Shown here: positions 28,489-38,139 of the stretch, piece by piece
Position numbering within the stretch: position 1 is the stretch's first letter
Layout of the letters: each line of letters opens with the position of its first letter
Source of the DNA: CATQGW01 sp965242565
Lineage (GTDB): Bacteria > Chloroflexota > Dehalococcoidia > Bin125
Reading direction: 5' to 3'
Length of the DNA stretch: 64,000 nucleotides
Assembly (NCBI GenBank): GCA_965242565.1
Contig: OZ251457.1
Location: forward strand, 2,418,001 to 2,482,000
The notes under the pieces: model-generated
Told to the model about the DNA's origin: nothing
Database searches by the model: none
What the model saw: only the letters and a program-made list of their open reading frames with translations
Program-made: the position numbers and the translations under genes

Positions 28489-30468
28489 TCACGTCGCGTG
28501 CAGCGGACATCCCCGCCCGAAGTGATTCCCAAACGCCAGCCAGCGCCCGTCCGGCGACCATTGCAGCAGCGATCCGGACCAATAGCCGGGAGCGAATGAC
28601 CTGTAGGAGCGTTCCAGCTGTCCTTCACGGTTGAAGATCAGCAGGCGGGAAAGGTGAAAGCCCGACAGCGGCGATTTCAGCACGGCGAGACCGTCCCGTC
28701 CGTGCGGACCGACAGCGGCGGCCTCGTGCTGGTGGACGACAAAATAGTCTCCGCTCGGCGACCACTGATCATGCCCCTCGCACCAGAGCGCAAAATGCCC
28801 CCGCGTTGTGATCTTGCGCACCAACTCGACGTTCCGTTCGCCGCCGTCCAACGGCGTCAGTCTGAACAGATCGATCGACTCCTTGTCGGTTTGCAGAATG
28901 AACTCGCTCGAATTCGGCGACCACGCTGCATGGCGGCCGCGGAATGGCGCCCCGGCGTCGCTCTGCAGCTCCGAGGCATCGGGGAGCGCGCGCAGAGTCC
29001 CCAACCGGTCGTCATACAGTGCGGGCAGCTCATCCGTCTGGAGCACCAGCGCGTACGCTCCGTTCGGCGACCAGACGACCTGAGCATGCGAACCGTGGTC
29101 CGACATCGCATCGATCTTCGACACATCGCCGGTCGCATAGTTCACCGAATACCATCCGCTCGCGTAGGTGGAGAGCCACACGATTGACGCGCCCGGCTGC
29201 GGCACGACATCCCACGACCATCCTCCCCGCCCTCCGTCCGGCAGAGCAATCGTCCGCGTGATTTCTCCTTTGGGTGTAGCGATCCGCAACGCCTCCAGGT
29301 CACGCACAGCCAGCGTCTCCGCATTCAGCCAGACGGGCACGCTGCCGCGCAGCCCGCGGAGCGCGTGAATCTCGCCGTCAACCGACACAGCAGTAGGCCC
29401 CGTCGGTACGCCGTCCAACACTCGCGCGCCGGCGACGATCAGCCAACGACTGTCCGGCGACCACGGGCCGTATCGATACACGCTGCTGCCGCTCTGCGGG
29501 TACCGGAACGCATCCGAAAAGGCGACCACGCGCGAGCCGTCAACCGCGATCAGATACAGCAGGGACCCCAAGTGCTCGCTCCGGGAAAGGCTGCCGCCGC
29601 TGTATCCCGGAACCATGACCACCACATACCTGCCGTCGGGCGAAAAGCTCCAGCCGCCGGTCGGCGGCGCATCTCGCGTCACCGTCTCCAGCTCCGGATC
29701 GAGCAGCCAGATTTGCTCCCCTTCAACGCCGGCCAGCCGCCCGTCCGCCGTCCATTGCCAGACCGACGCAGGCGGCCCCGACAGCAACGCCGGATCGCCC
29801 TCGCCTTCGGCGGAAACGACGAACGTGCCTCCGCCCACAAAGACCGGCAACTGCTCCAGCAGCTCGCCTGAGCCTCCGCCGTACAGCAAGTCCGCCCAGA
29901 CCCAGGCGAACTCCGGGGCCCGCTCAACGTCTGGCCACTCAGCGCCCGGCGCGACCGCCAGCCACGCACCGTCGATCGAACGACCGAACACGGCATACGT
30001 CTCACCTTGACTGCCGACAGTAAACACGCTCGGCCCTCCACCCGGACGCACAAACGCCCACCCGGATGTCGCGCCCGCCCTGACGCGAATAGGCGCGGCT
30101 GTTCGAGCCGGCAACCGCGCAAGAGCAGCCGCCGGGGCGTCGACGTCGCCCACGCGCACCCACCCCGTTGACCCGCCCGGAAGCATGACGCGCACCCAGG
30201 GATCCGCACCCGGCGTGATTGCCGTCACAAGCAATCGCCGCCCCGCCTCAACCTCCGCAACGGCAGGCCAGTCCGCCGCCGGCCGCAGCCGCACAACCAC
30301 CGCCTCCCGCGCCATCACCGGCACCGGCGCCTCAGCCCCCGCCAGCCCCGCCAACTCCGCATACGGAAACCGCTCCCCGCCCGGCCCATCCGCCGCCGAG
30401 GGCGCAACCGCCCCCGCTGCCAGCACCAGCGCCGCCGCAACCGCCGTGATCGCGCGAAATCGCCGCAT
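28489..30468 (-). CDS. Exported SH3-like/beta-propeller protein, paralogue 3 of 3
   Basis: A 659-residue protein with a signal peptide (AITAVAAALVLAAGAVAPSA) and a strong ribosome-binding site, GGAGGGAG. After the shared motif DGPGG and PYAEL come two bacterial SH3-like segments: VVVRLRPAADWPAVAEVEAG to GGSTGWVRVGDV (~50-110), and YAVFGRSIDGAWLAV (~155-200). The rest is a propeller of TolB/WD40-like blades marked by WSFSPDGRYVVV, WSPDSRWLIV, WSPNGAYALVL, WSPNSSEFIL, WSPSGDYFVV and WSPDGRWLAFG. Two cysteines are well placed, in ALWCEGHDQW and at the C-terminus GRGCPLHAT. It is the third gene of a tandem paralogous operon, 21 bases after its neighbour. The ligand is unknown; a cell-surface binding role is inferred. 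Confidence 0.82.
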   Translation of the reverse strand: MRRFRAITAVAAALVLAAGAVAPSAADGPGGERFPYAELAGLAGAEAPVPVMAREAVVVRLRPAADWPAVAEVEAGRRLLVTAITPGADPWVRVMLPGGSTGWVRVGDVDAPAAALARLPARTAAPIRVRAGATSGWAFVRPGGGPSVFTVGSQGETYAVFGRSIDGAWLAVAPGAEWPDVERAPEFAWVWADLLYGGGSGELLEQLPVFVGGGTFVVSAEGEGDPALLSGPPASVWQWTADGRLAGVEGEQIWLLDPELETVTRDAPPTGGWSFSPDGRYVVVMVPGYSGGSLSRSEHLGSLLYLIAVDGSRVVAFSDAFRYPQSGSSVYRYGPWSPDSRWLIVAGARVLDGVPTGPTAVSVDGEIHALRGLRGSVPVWLNAETLAVRDLEALRIATPKGEITRTIALPDGGRGGWSWDVVPQPGASIVWLSTYASGWYSVNYATGDVSKIDAMSDHGSHAQVVWSPNGAYALVLQTDELPALYDDRLGTLRALPDASELQSDAGAPFRGRHAAWSPNSSEFILQTDKESIDLFRLTPLDGGERNVELVRKITTRGHFALWCEGHDQWSPSGDYFVVHQHEAAAVGPHGRDGLAVLKSPLSGFHLSRLLIFNREGQLERSYRSFAPGYWSGSLLQWSPDGRWLAFGNHFGRGCPLHAT

Positions 30469-30489
30469 CGAAACGCTCCCTCCGACACG

Positions 30490-32538
30490 CTATGCGTGAG
30501 AAAAACAACCGGACGTCGACTCCTCGCCGATCGCCAGCCACCGCCCATCGAAGGACCAGCCGACCTCGGTGAAACTGCGCCTGACACCGTCCATCGTTCG
30601 GAATGCGCGAACGAACCGACCGGCCCGGTCGTAGACCATGATCCATCCCACGTTGAAATTCCCCCGACTGTCCGCGTCCGGCGGCGCCCTCAGGCCGTCC
30701 ACGCCGAATGCCCGCCCGCCCAACCGCTCCTGAACCTGAACAGTGAACAACTCACCGTCCGGCGACCACTGCGGCGTCGCGCCGCACGGGTAGACGATGT
30801 CGTCGCCGACAACCAGATCGGCCTGTCTCACCCTGAACGGATCCACTTCGACGATGTACAGCGGCCACGGATTCGTTAGCCCGTCCGGGGGGTTTGGATA
30901 GAGGAGCAACCGATCTCCCGTCGGCGACCACTCAAGGCGCGCGTCCCAGCGGATCGCGTCCGCAATGCCCGGCCGAAGTTCCGCCATGGGAACCTTGACC
31001 GCCGACATCGAGGCCGCATCGAACAGCGTCAGCTCGCGGGTCCGCTTCGCGAAGATCGCGGCCCGCCGGCCGTCCCCGGACCACCGCACCTCAACCTGCG
31101 TGCGATACGACATCCGGGTGGTGAACGTCGGCATCCCCACAATCGACCGAACCTCGCCGCTTTCGAGATTCACCGCAAACCATTCGCCGCTGCCGGCAAC
31201 GATCAGCTGAATGTCGTCGCCCGCCCATTGCGCGGAACCGTACGCATCCTCCGGCAGCTCGATCGTGCGCAGCAGCTCTCCCTCGCGCGACGCGACGTAG
31301 ATCGCCCGCTCGCTGCGCAGTATCACTCCGCCGTTGGGCCGCCATTCCCAATCGATCAGGGACGCCTTGTCCTGGCTCAGCCACTCCGGCGCATCCACTG
31401 CGGGCAGGCGAACGACGCGGCCGTCCACACCAACGATCCGCGTCGAGCGATCCGCCGGCAGGCAATACTCCAGCAAAGCGAGCGGCGCGAGCAACGCGCG
31501 GCCGTCCGGAGACCAACTGAGCTCCGCCTCGGGCATCGGCAGGTCGTTCGACAGGCAGTCGCGCCAACGCGACGCGAAGATCGCCTCAACCAGGACCGGA
31601 TCGCCCCCATCTACCGGAGCGATCAGCAAGTCATCCACATCCGCATCCTCTCGCCGCAGCACGGCGGCGAGGTGCGCGCCGTCGGGCGCTATAAGCGCGC
31701 GCAGCCTGAAGCGCGCGATGCGACGCCGCCCGCCGTCGTCGGGCGTCAGCGCCTCCCAGCCGAACTCGCCCGTCCAAATGAGCAGTTCGCCGCTGGCCGT
31801 CCACTGCCAACCGACTCGGCCCCAACGATCAGGAGCGGGAACGAACACCGGATCGAGCTTCGCATCCGGATCAACAGGTAGCACCGCCAAGCCGCCGGTC
31901 AATCCGTTCACGAACACCGGCAAGTCTTCAATCTCCAGGTCCTCCGCGAGCAACGAAATCTCCGACCTGTGGAGCCATACCGTAGGTTCCCGCCTCGCCG
32001 GACTCTCGCGCGAGTACTCCTCCCAGTCCCAGGCTGGCGCCGCCACCCACTCGCTGTCAGCCGAACGGCCGAGTACCGGGATCGTCCACTCGCTCCAGCG
32101 CGGCGGCGGATACCGGGCCGGCGACCCCGTCGGCCAGTCGCGCGCATTGAGCACAGGCATGGCCAGAATGGGCGGTGCAGAGCGAACTGGCAGCCGCCCG
32201 ACGCTCCCGCCCGACAAGTCGACCTCCGCCAACCGCAGCCAGCCGAATGCGCCGTCCGCCAGCCGAACCTGTAGCCACGGATCGCCGCCCAACGTGACGG
32301 CTGTCGCAACCAGACTCTCGCCGGGCGCCAGCGTAGCGACGACCCGCCAGTCGCGCGCCGGCCGCAGCCGCACCGAAACCAACTCGGTCGCCTCAACCCG
32401 CACAGGGCGCCCCTCTGCCAACATTGCCAACTCCGCATACGGAAGCCCCACCCCGCCCGGCCCATCCGCCCGCATCAGCCCCGGCGCGGACGCCATACCC
32501 ACGATCACCAGCAGCCAGATGGAGACGCGCCGCACCAT
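30490..32538 (-). CDS. Exported SH3-like/beta-propeller protein, paralogue 2 of 3
   Basis: A 682-residue paralogue of the genes on each side. The ATG at 32538 lies two bases after the stop of the upstream paralogue, indicating coupled translation. The order is a signal peptide (SIWLLVIVGMASAPGLMRA), DGPGG and PYAEL, a first SH3-like domain (LVSVRLRPARDWRVVATLAP to FGWLRLAEVDL), a second one (IPVLGRSADSEWVAAPAWDW to LPVFVNGLTG), then propeller blades with WTASGELLIW, WSPDGRALLAPL, WSGDGRRAAIF, WSPTGDRLLLYP, WSPDGELFTV and WSFDGRWLAIG. The cysteines of the last blade are YPCGATPQW and SGCFSHA at the C-terminus. It looks less GC-rich than the neighbouring housekeeping genes. The function is unknown. 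Confidence 0.82.
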   Translation of the reverse strand: MVRRVSIWLLVIVGMASAPGLMRADGPGGVGLPYAELAMLAEGRPVRVEATELVSVRLRPARDWRVVATLAPGESLVATAVTLGGDPWLQVRLADGAFGWLRLAEVDLSGGSVGRLPVRSAPPILAMPVLNARDWPTGSPARYPPPRWSEWTIPVLGRSADSEWVAAPAWDWEEYSRESPARREPTVWLHRSEISLLAEDLEIEDLPVFVNGLTGGLAVLPVDPDAKLDPVFVPAPDRWGRVGWQWTASGELLIWTGEFGWEALTPDDGGRRRIARFRLRALIAPDGAHLAAVLRREDADVDDLLIAPVDGGDPVLVEAIFASRWRDCLSNDLPMPEAELSWSPDGRALLAPLALLEYCLPADRSTRIVGVDGRVVRLPAVDAPEWLSQDKASLIDWEWRPNGGVILRSERAIYVASREGELLRTIELPEDAYGSAQWAGDDIQLIVAGSGEWFAVNLESGEVRSIVGMPTFTTRMSYRTQVEVRWSGDGRRAAIFAKRTRELTLFDAASMSAVKVPMAELRPGIADAIRWDARLEWSPTGDRLLLYPNPPDGLTNPWPLYIVEVDPFRVRQADLVVGDDIVYPCGATPQWSPDGELFTVQVQERLGGRAFGVDGLRAPPDADSRGNFNVGWIMVYDRAGRFVRAFRTMDGVRRSFTEVGWSFDGRWLAIGEESTSGCFSHA

Positions 32539-32540
32539 CG

Positions 32541-34532
32541 TTACTCACTCACCGGACATTCGAACGGCCCGACCGTCCGTTCCCCGAACCCCAGCCAACG
32601 GCCGTCTGGTGACCATTCGACCTTCCTGCGGGCGGAGTAGGGCCAGTGTTCAAGGGTGCGAAACGCCCGGACAAACGCACCCGTCCGGCTGTAGATGAGG
32701 ATCTGCACGCTCTCAGCCTCTCCGTCGAACGCCGCCAACCCATCACGCCGATACCAGTCTGCCCCACGCCGCTCGAGCAGATCGAGGCGCTCAATCGCGA
32801 ATCGTTCTCCGTCGGGCGACCAGCGAACAGCCCCACCGCAAACAGATCCGTCTCCTTGACCGTTCACTTCGATCCACTCGCCGGAGCCCAACTCAACGAC
32901 GTACAACCTCCACTCGCCTTCGTGCTTGACATTCAACAGCAGGCGCTCCCCAGCCGGCGCGAAGTGCCGCCCTGCGCCGATCTCCTCAACGCCGTCGGGG
33001 AGCGGCAGTTGCGCCGCCGCTCCGGTCGGCCCGTCGAACAGCAGCAATACGCGGTCGCCGCCAACTGTCGTTGCGAATGCGAACCGCCGGCCCCTCGACG
33101 GCTTGCTGAACTCATCCGTCGATTCAGCGATCTCCAGCGTCGCCGCCGCGCCCGACTCCAGATCGAGCAGAACCCAGCTCCCGTCGCGAGATCGGACGGC
33201 CGCCTTGAGCGATGCCCACGGGTGTCCATTCTCGGTACGGAACCATCGATGCAACCCTTCTGCGATGACGGGCGGTTGCGCGATCTCGCGGAGCCGATCG
33301 CCTTCGTGCGCCGCCACATGCAGCGCGCTGCCTTCGATATGCGGCTCGTGCAGAAGCAGTCTCCCATCGGCGAGCCACACCCAGTACTGCATCTGCCCTT
33401 CACCCGGCCGAGGCAGCCGATGATGGCCGCTCTCGACGTCGACCACCGAATACTCGACCGCAAAGCCGGGCCACCCGTGATGCGGCGAGGCGCCGGGGAC
33501 CAGCAGCGCGCGACCGCCTGGCGACCACTCGCCGATCCGGTACGGCGTACCGAACTTCCAGCCTCTCCACGTATGGTGGATATCTCTCACTCGCATCCAC
33601 TCCCCGCCGTCGGTCGGCACGATCACAATGTCGAACGGTTCCTCGTGGGGCTTCCCGCACTCATACCAAGCATCCACGCACTCGGCGACCGCGACATGCT
33701 CCCCGTCGGGCGCAATCGTCGCGTCGCCCGGCGGGCGGGGATGCGTCTCCAGCGCTCCCGACTGCGGATCGTAGCGCCAGATTGCGCGCTCGCCGACACC
33801 GACGACCTGGCCGCCCGCCGTCCACGCCCAGTCGGTGGCGCGCGGCAGCAGCGCGGGTTGCAGATCCGCTCTCGGCCCAACCGGTGCCAGAGTCGTCTCA
33901 CGTGTAATAAAGATCGGCAGATCCGCCACAGACACATCGCTTGCGAGCAGCGCGAACTGCGCGGCCGGCGCCCACTGGACCTCGCCGTAGAACCGCACCG
34001 CAATCCATTCGCCGTCGAGCGAGCGGCCCATTACCGCGAGAGTGCGATCTTCCTCCGAGAGCCAGCCCGCCTCTAGGCCGTTCGGCCACATACGCAGCCA
34101 AACGTGATCCCCGTTAACCGGCGCAGCCTCGATCACTGGAGGCGACATCACCGCCAGCCGCGCGATTGGCGCGCCTGAATACCCGGTGTCGGCCAGGCGC
34201 AGCCAGCCGCGCTTATCGCCCGCGAGCCTCACCAAGAGCCAGGGATCGCCTCCTGGCGTAATGCCCAGCGCAGCAACATCGTCGCCAGCCGTGAAACGCG
34301 CGACCACCGGCCAATCCAGCGCCGGTCGCACTCGCACCGCCGCATCCCGCTCCAGCGTGAACGAAACCTCCACTGGCGGCGCAACCGCCCCCGCCAGCGC
34401 CGCCAGCTCCGCATACGGAAACCGTGGCGACGGCCCATCCGCACGCGCCCGGTCCACGAGCAGACCCGCGAGCAGCGCCGCAACGACCAAAACCGCCAGC
34501 GCAACGATGATCACACACCTCATGGCAGGCAA
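32541..34532 (-). CDS. Exported SH3-like/beta-propeller protein, paralogue 1 of 3
   Basis: First gene of the three-paralogue operon, 38 bases downstream of prs. The start is either the TTG at 34532 (AGGA five bases upstream, favoured) or the ATG at 34523. The protein has ~660 residues. A long hydrophobic segment (CVIIVALAVLVVAALLAGLL) is a signal peptide or anchor. Then come PYAEL, a first SH3-like domain (AAVRVRPALDWPVVARFTAG to KRGWLRLADTG), a second (LAVMGRSLDGEWIAVRFYGE to DLPIFITRETT), and the propeller (WTAGGQVVGV, WSPGGRALLVPG, RWSPDGERFAIERL, WSPDGRWLGFG). The closing cysteines are SVCGGAVRW and FECPVSE at the end. The motif order matches its neighbours, but identity is low, so the duplication is old. 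Confidence 0.82.
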   Translation of the reverse strand: MPAMRCVIIVALAVLVVAALLAGLLVDRARADGPSPRFPYAELAALAGAVAPPVEVSFTLERDAAVRVRPALDWPVVARFTAGDDVAALGITPGGDPWLLVRLAGDKRGWLRLADTGYSGAPIARLAVMSPPVIEAAPVNGDHVWLRMWPNGLEAGWLSEEDRTLAVMGRSLDGEWIAVRFYGEVQWAPAAQFALLASDVSVADLPIFITRETTLAPVGPRADLQPALLPRATDWAWTAGGQVVGVGERAIWRYDPQSGALETHPRPPGDATIAPDGEHVAVAECVDAWYECGKPHEEPFDIVIVPTDGGEWMRVRDIHHTWRGWKFGTPYRIGEWSPGGRALLVPGASPHHGWPGFAVEYSVVDVESGHHRLPRPGEGQMQYWVWLADGRLLLHEPHIEGSALHVAAHEGDRLREIAQPPVIAEGLHRWFRTENGHPWASLKAAVRSRDGSWVLLDLESGAAATLEIAESTDEFSKPSRGRRFAFATTVGGDRVLLLFDGPTGAAAQLPLPDGVEEIGAGRHFAPAGERLLLNVKHEGEWRLYVVELGSGEWIEVNGQGDGSVCGGAVRWSPDGERFAIERLDLLERRGADWYRRDGLAAFDGEAESVQILIYSRTGAFVRAFRTLEHWPYSARRKVEWSPDGRWLGFGERTVGPFECPVSE

Positions 34533-34570
34533 GACGTCCTGAAACCGCTCAAGGTTCCCTCAGCCGCCGC

Positions 34571-35518
34571 TCACGTAAACAGCGCCCCCACCGACTCCCC
34601 CTCGTGAATGCGCCGAATCGCCTCGCCCAGCAGCGGCGCCACCGACACCGTCTCAAACTGCGACGACGCGCAGCCCGCCGGCCGCGGCAGCGTGTCCGTC
34701 GTCACCACCGCGCTGATCGGGCTGCCTCCCAGACGCTCCAGCGCCGGCCCCGAAAACACCCCGTGCGTGGCCGCCGCGTAGACCCGCGTCGCCCCCTCGT
34801 CCAGCAGCACCTGCGCCACCTCGCAGACCGTCCCCGCCGTGTCGATCTCGTCGTCGATGATCAGCGCCTCGCGCCCCTCCACACTGCCGATCAGCTGCAG
34901 CAGCTCCGCGCAGTCGTCGTTCCCCGCCCGCCGCTTCTCGGCCACCGCCAGCGGCAAATTCAGCGCGTCCGCGAACACCCGCGCCCGCTTCGCTCCGCCC
35001 AGATCGGGCGACACCACCACGCCGTCGAAGCCCCGCCGCGCGAAATACTCGCTCAGCAGCCGCTGACCCGTCAGCTCGTCCGTCGGCACCCGGAAAAAGC
35101 CCTGAATCTGCCCCGCGTGCAAATCCATCGTCAGCATCCGGTCCGCGCCCGCCGTCTCAATCAGATCGGCGAACAGCCGTGCCGTGATCGGCACCCGCGG
35201 CTGATCCTTCTTGTCCGAGCGCCCATAGGCGAAAAACGGCGCAACCGCCGTCACCCGCCCCGCCGACGCCCGCCGCGCCGCGTCGATCATGATCAACAGC
35301 TCCACCAGATGGTGGTTGGCCGGGCGCGCGCCGGGCTGAATCAGGAAGACATCCCGCTCGCGGATGTTCTGCTGCAGCTGCACGAACGTATTCCCGTTGG
35401 CGAAATCAAAGACATTCGCCTCGCCTAGCTCCAGCTCCAGGTAGGCGCACACATCGCGCGCCAGCTGCGGGTGCGCGTTGCCCGTGAAAATGACCGGTGG
35501 ACCGATGAATCGGCTCAA
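34571..35518 (-). CDS. prs: Ribose-phosphate pyrophosphokinase
   Basis: Makes PRPP from ribose 5-phosphate and ATP for nucleotide, His and Trp synthesis. The start is a TTG at 35518, with GGGGGAGG seven bases upstream; the resulting 315 residues match the family, and no sensible ATG is available. Motifs are FANGNTFVQLQQNIRERDVF, FFAYGRSDKKDQPRVPITAR, MLTMDLHAGQIQGFF, the flexible-loop AEKRRAGND and the PRPP-binding loop LIIDDEIDTAGTV. The C-terminal ISAVVTTDTLPRP fits class I. It probably leads the minus-strand string prs - propeller genes. Confidence 0.95.
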   Translation of the reverse strand: MSRFIGPPVIFTGNAHPQLARDVCAYLELELGEANVFDFANGNTFVQLQQNIRERDVFLIQPGARPANHHLVELLIMIDAARRASAGRVTAVAPFFAYGRSDKKDQPRVPITARLFADLIETAGADRMLTMDLHAGQIQGFFRVPTDELTGQRLLSEYFARRGFDGVVVSPDLGGAKRARVFADALNLPLAVAEKRRAGNDDCAELLQLIGSVEGREALIIDDEIDTAGTVCEVAQVLLDEGATRVYAAATHGVFSGPALERLGGSPISAVVTTDTLPRPAGCASSQFETVSVAPLLGEAIRRIHEGESVGALFT

Positions 35519-35704
35519 TGCAGTGCCTCCCCCGCGCGAAAGTATCGCACGCCCCGCAGCCGCGGCGCGTCTCCGCCCCACGCTGTCGCTATGTGAAGAC
35601 CGCCGCGCCGCCCTGTGCAAGTCTGTGCAGGTCTGCCCAAAACGGTGGACCGACACGGCGCGCCCAGCACGCCCAACGTGTCGCAGTGAACGCAGCCCGC
35701 GCCG

Positions 35705-35754
35705 GGTCTTGCGCAAGCCGCCACGCGCAGGTCTTGCGCAAGCCGCCCTGCGTG
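35705..35754 (+). repeat. 25-base tandem duplication containing the groES -35 box
   Basis: Two adjacent units (35705-35729 and 35730-35754) begin GGTCTTGCGCAAGCCGCC and diverge at the end. Each contains the palindrome TTGCGCAA. The second copy supplies the -35 box of the groES promoter. The remainder of the 344-base gap upstream (35519-35704) shows nothing I can name. Confidence 0.75.
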
Positions 35755-35762
35755 GGTACGAT
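35734..35762 (+). promoter_or_regulatory. groESL promoter (sigma-70 type)
   Basis: TTGCGC (35734-35739) and TACGAT (35757-35762) are separated by exactly 17 bases and lie just before the CIRCE element, so transcription should start inside or next to CIRCE. Confidence 0.72.
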
Positions 35763-35769
35763 GCTGCTG

Positions 35770-35796
35770 TTGGCACTCACAGCGTGAGAGTGCCAG
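35770..35796 (+). promoter_or_regulatory. CIRCE operator (HrcA site) of groESL
   Basis: TTGGCACTC, nine bases, then GAGTGCCAG: a nearly perfect match to the CIRCE inverted repeat TTAGCACTC-N9-GAGTGCTAA bound by the heat-shock repressor HrcA. It overlaps the expected transcription start and lies 66 bases before the groES ATG, the classical arrangement for heat-inducible groESL. Confidence 0.93.
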
Positions 35797-35862
35797 CGCG
35801 CAACCCCGCGAACCGCGGCGCCACGCGCCGGCGAACACAGGAATCAGAGGGAAACGGGCACA

Positions 35863-36165
35863 ATGGCAGAGGGAACCCAACTGGAGCCGCTGAACGACCG
35901 CCTGGTGATCAAGCCGCTCCACCAGGAACAGGTGCTGTCGAGCGGAATCGTCATCCCCGACTCGGCCAAGGAAAAGCCGCAGCAGGGCGAAGTCATCGCG
36001 ATCGGCCCCGGCAAGCGCGACGACGCCGGCAAGCGCATCGAGATGGACATCTCCATCGGCGACCGCATCCTCTACAAGAAGTACACCGGCCAGGAAATCC
36101 AGATCGACAACGAGGACCTGATCGTGCTCGAAGAGCGCGAGGTGCTCGCCAAGGTCGTCGTCTAG
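35863..36165 (+). CDS. groES: Co-chaperonin GroES
   Basis: A 100-residue protein, the usual size. It starts at an ATG preceded by AGAGGGAAA. The motifs LEPLNDRLVIKPL, SGIVIPDSAKEKPQQGEVIA (the mobile loop and following strand) and GDRILYKKYTGQEI are clear, with IVLEEREVLAKVV at the end. It caps GroEL during ATP-driven folding. It is the first gene of the CIRCE-controlled operon, 95 bases before groEL. Confidence 0.97.
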   Translation: MAEGTQLEPLNDRLVIKPLHQEQVLSSGIVIPDSAKEKPQQGEVIAIGPGKRDDAGKRIEMDISIGDRILYKKYTGQEIQIDNEDLIVLEEREVLAKVVV

Positions 36166-36260
36166 CACCGCCGACCGACCAAACCGGCCCGCAACCGCCG
36201 AACTCGAGGCCGGCCCGCAGCGCGCGCCGCAACTGGCGCGCTTGCCCGTGAGGAGACACG

Positions 36261-37892
<1,632 letters not shown>

Positions 37893-37937
37893 CGCTTACT
37901 CGCGCAAGTCCGACTGCTGCTGACGCGCATCCAGCTC

Positions 37938-37965
37938 CCGTCGCCCCCGACTTGTTCGAGGGGCC
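37938..37965 (+). repeat. Palindromic repeat type C, diverged copy 2
   Basis: CCGTCGCCCCCGACTTGTTC followed by GAGGGGCC. The stem has changed on both sides relative to the other C copies (CCGA / TCGA in place of CAGA / TCTG). It lies in the convergent gap between groEL and the carboxyltransferase gene. Confidence 0.6.
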
Positions 37966-37987
37966 ATACGGCCGTCGCGCCCAACCG

Positions 37988-38034
37988 CCGTCATACCCGC
38001 GCTTGCCGCGGGTATCTCGGCGTGAACAGCACCA
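37988..38034 (+). repeat. Palindromic repeat type A, copy 2
   Basis: CCGTC, then the stem ATACCCGCG / CGCGGGTAT with loop CTTGC, then CTCGGCGTGAACAGCACCA. It is almost identical to the copies at 53361 and 62255. Confidence 0.88.
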
Positions 38035-38077
38035 ACCCCGGGAACCCGCATCCCCCATCACTCCCGCCCACCCTTCC

Positions 38078-38105
38078 CCGTCATTCCCGCCCCCGAGCGG
38101 GAATC
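38078..38105 (+). repeat. Palindromic repeat type B, copy 1
   Basis: CCGTC followed by the stem ATTCCCGC / GCGGGAAT with loop CCCCGA. The convergent gap 37893-38139 is made up mostly of these elements, and they could act as a two-way terminator. Confidence 0.85.
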
Positions 38106-38139
38106 GGCCCCAACCACCCCTCCGTCGCCCCAACCCCAA

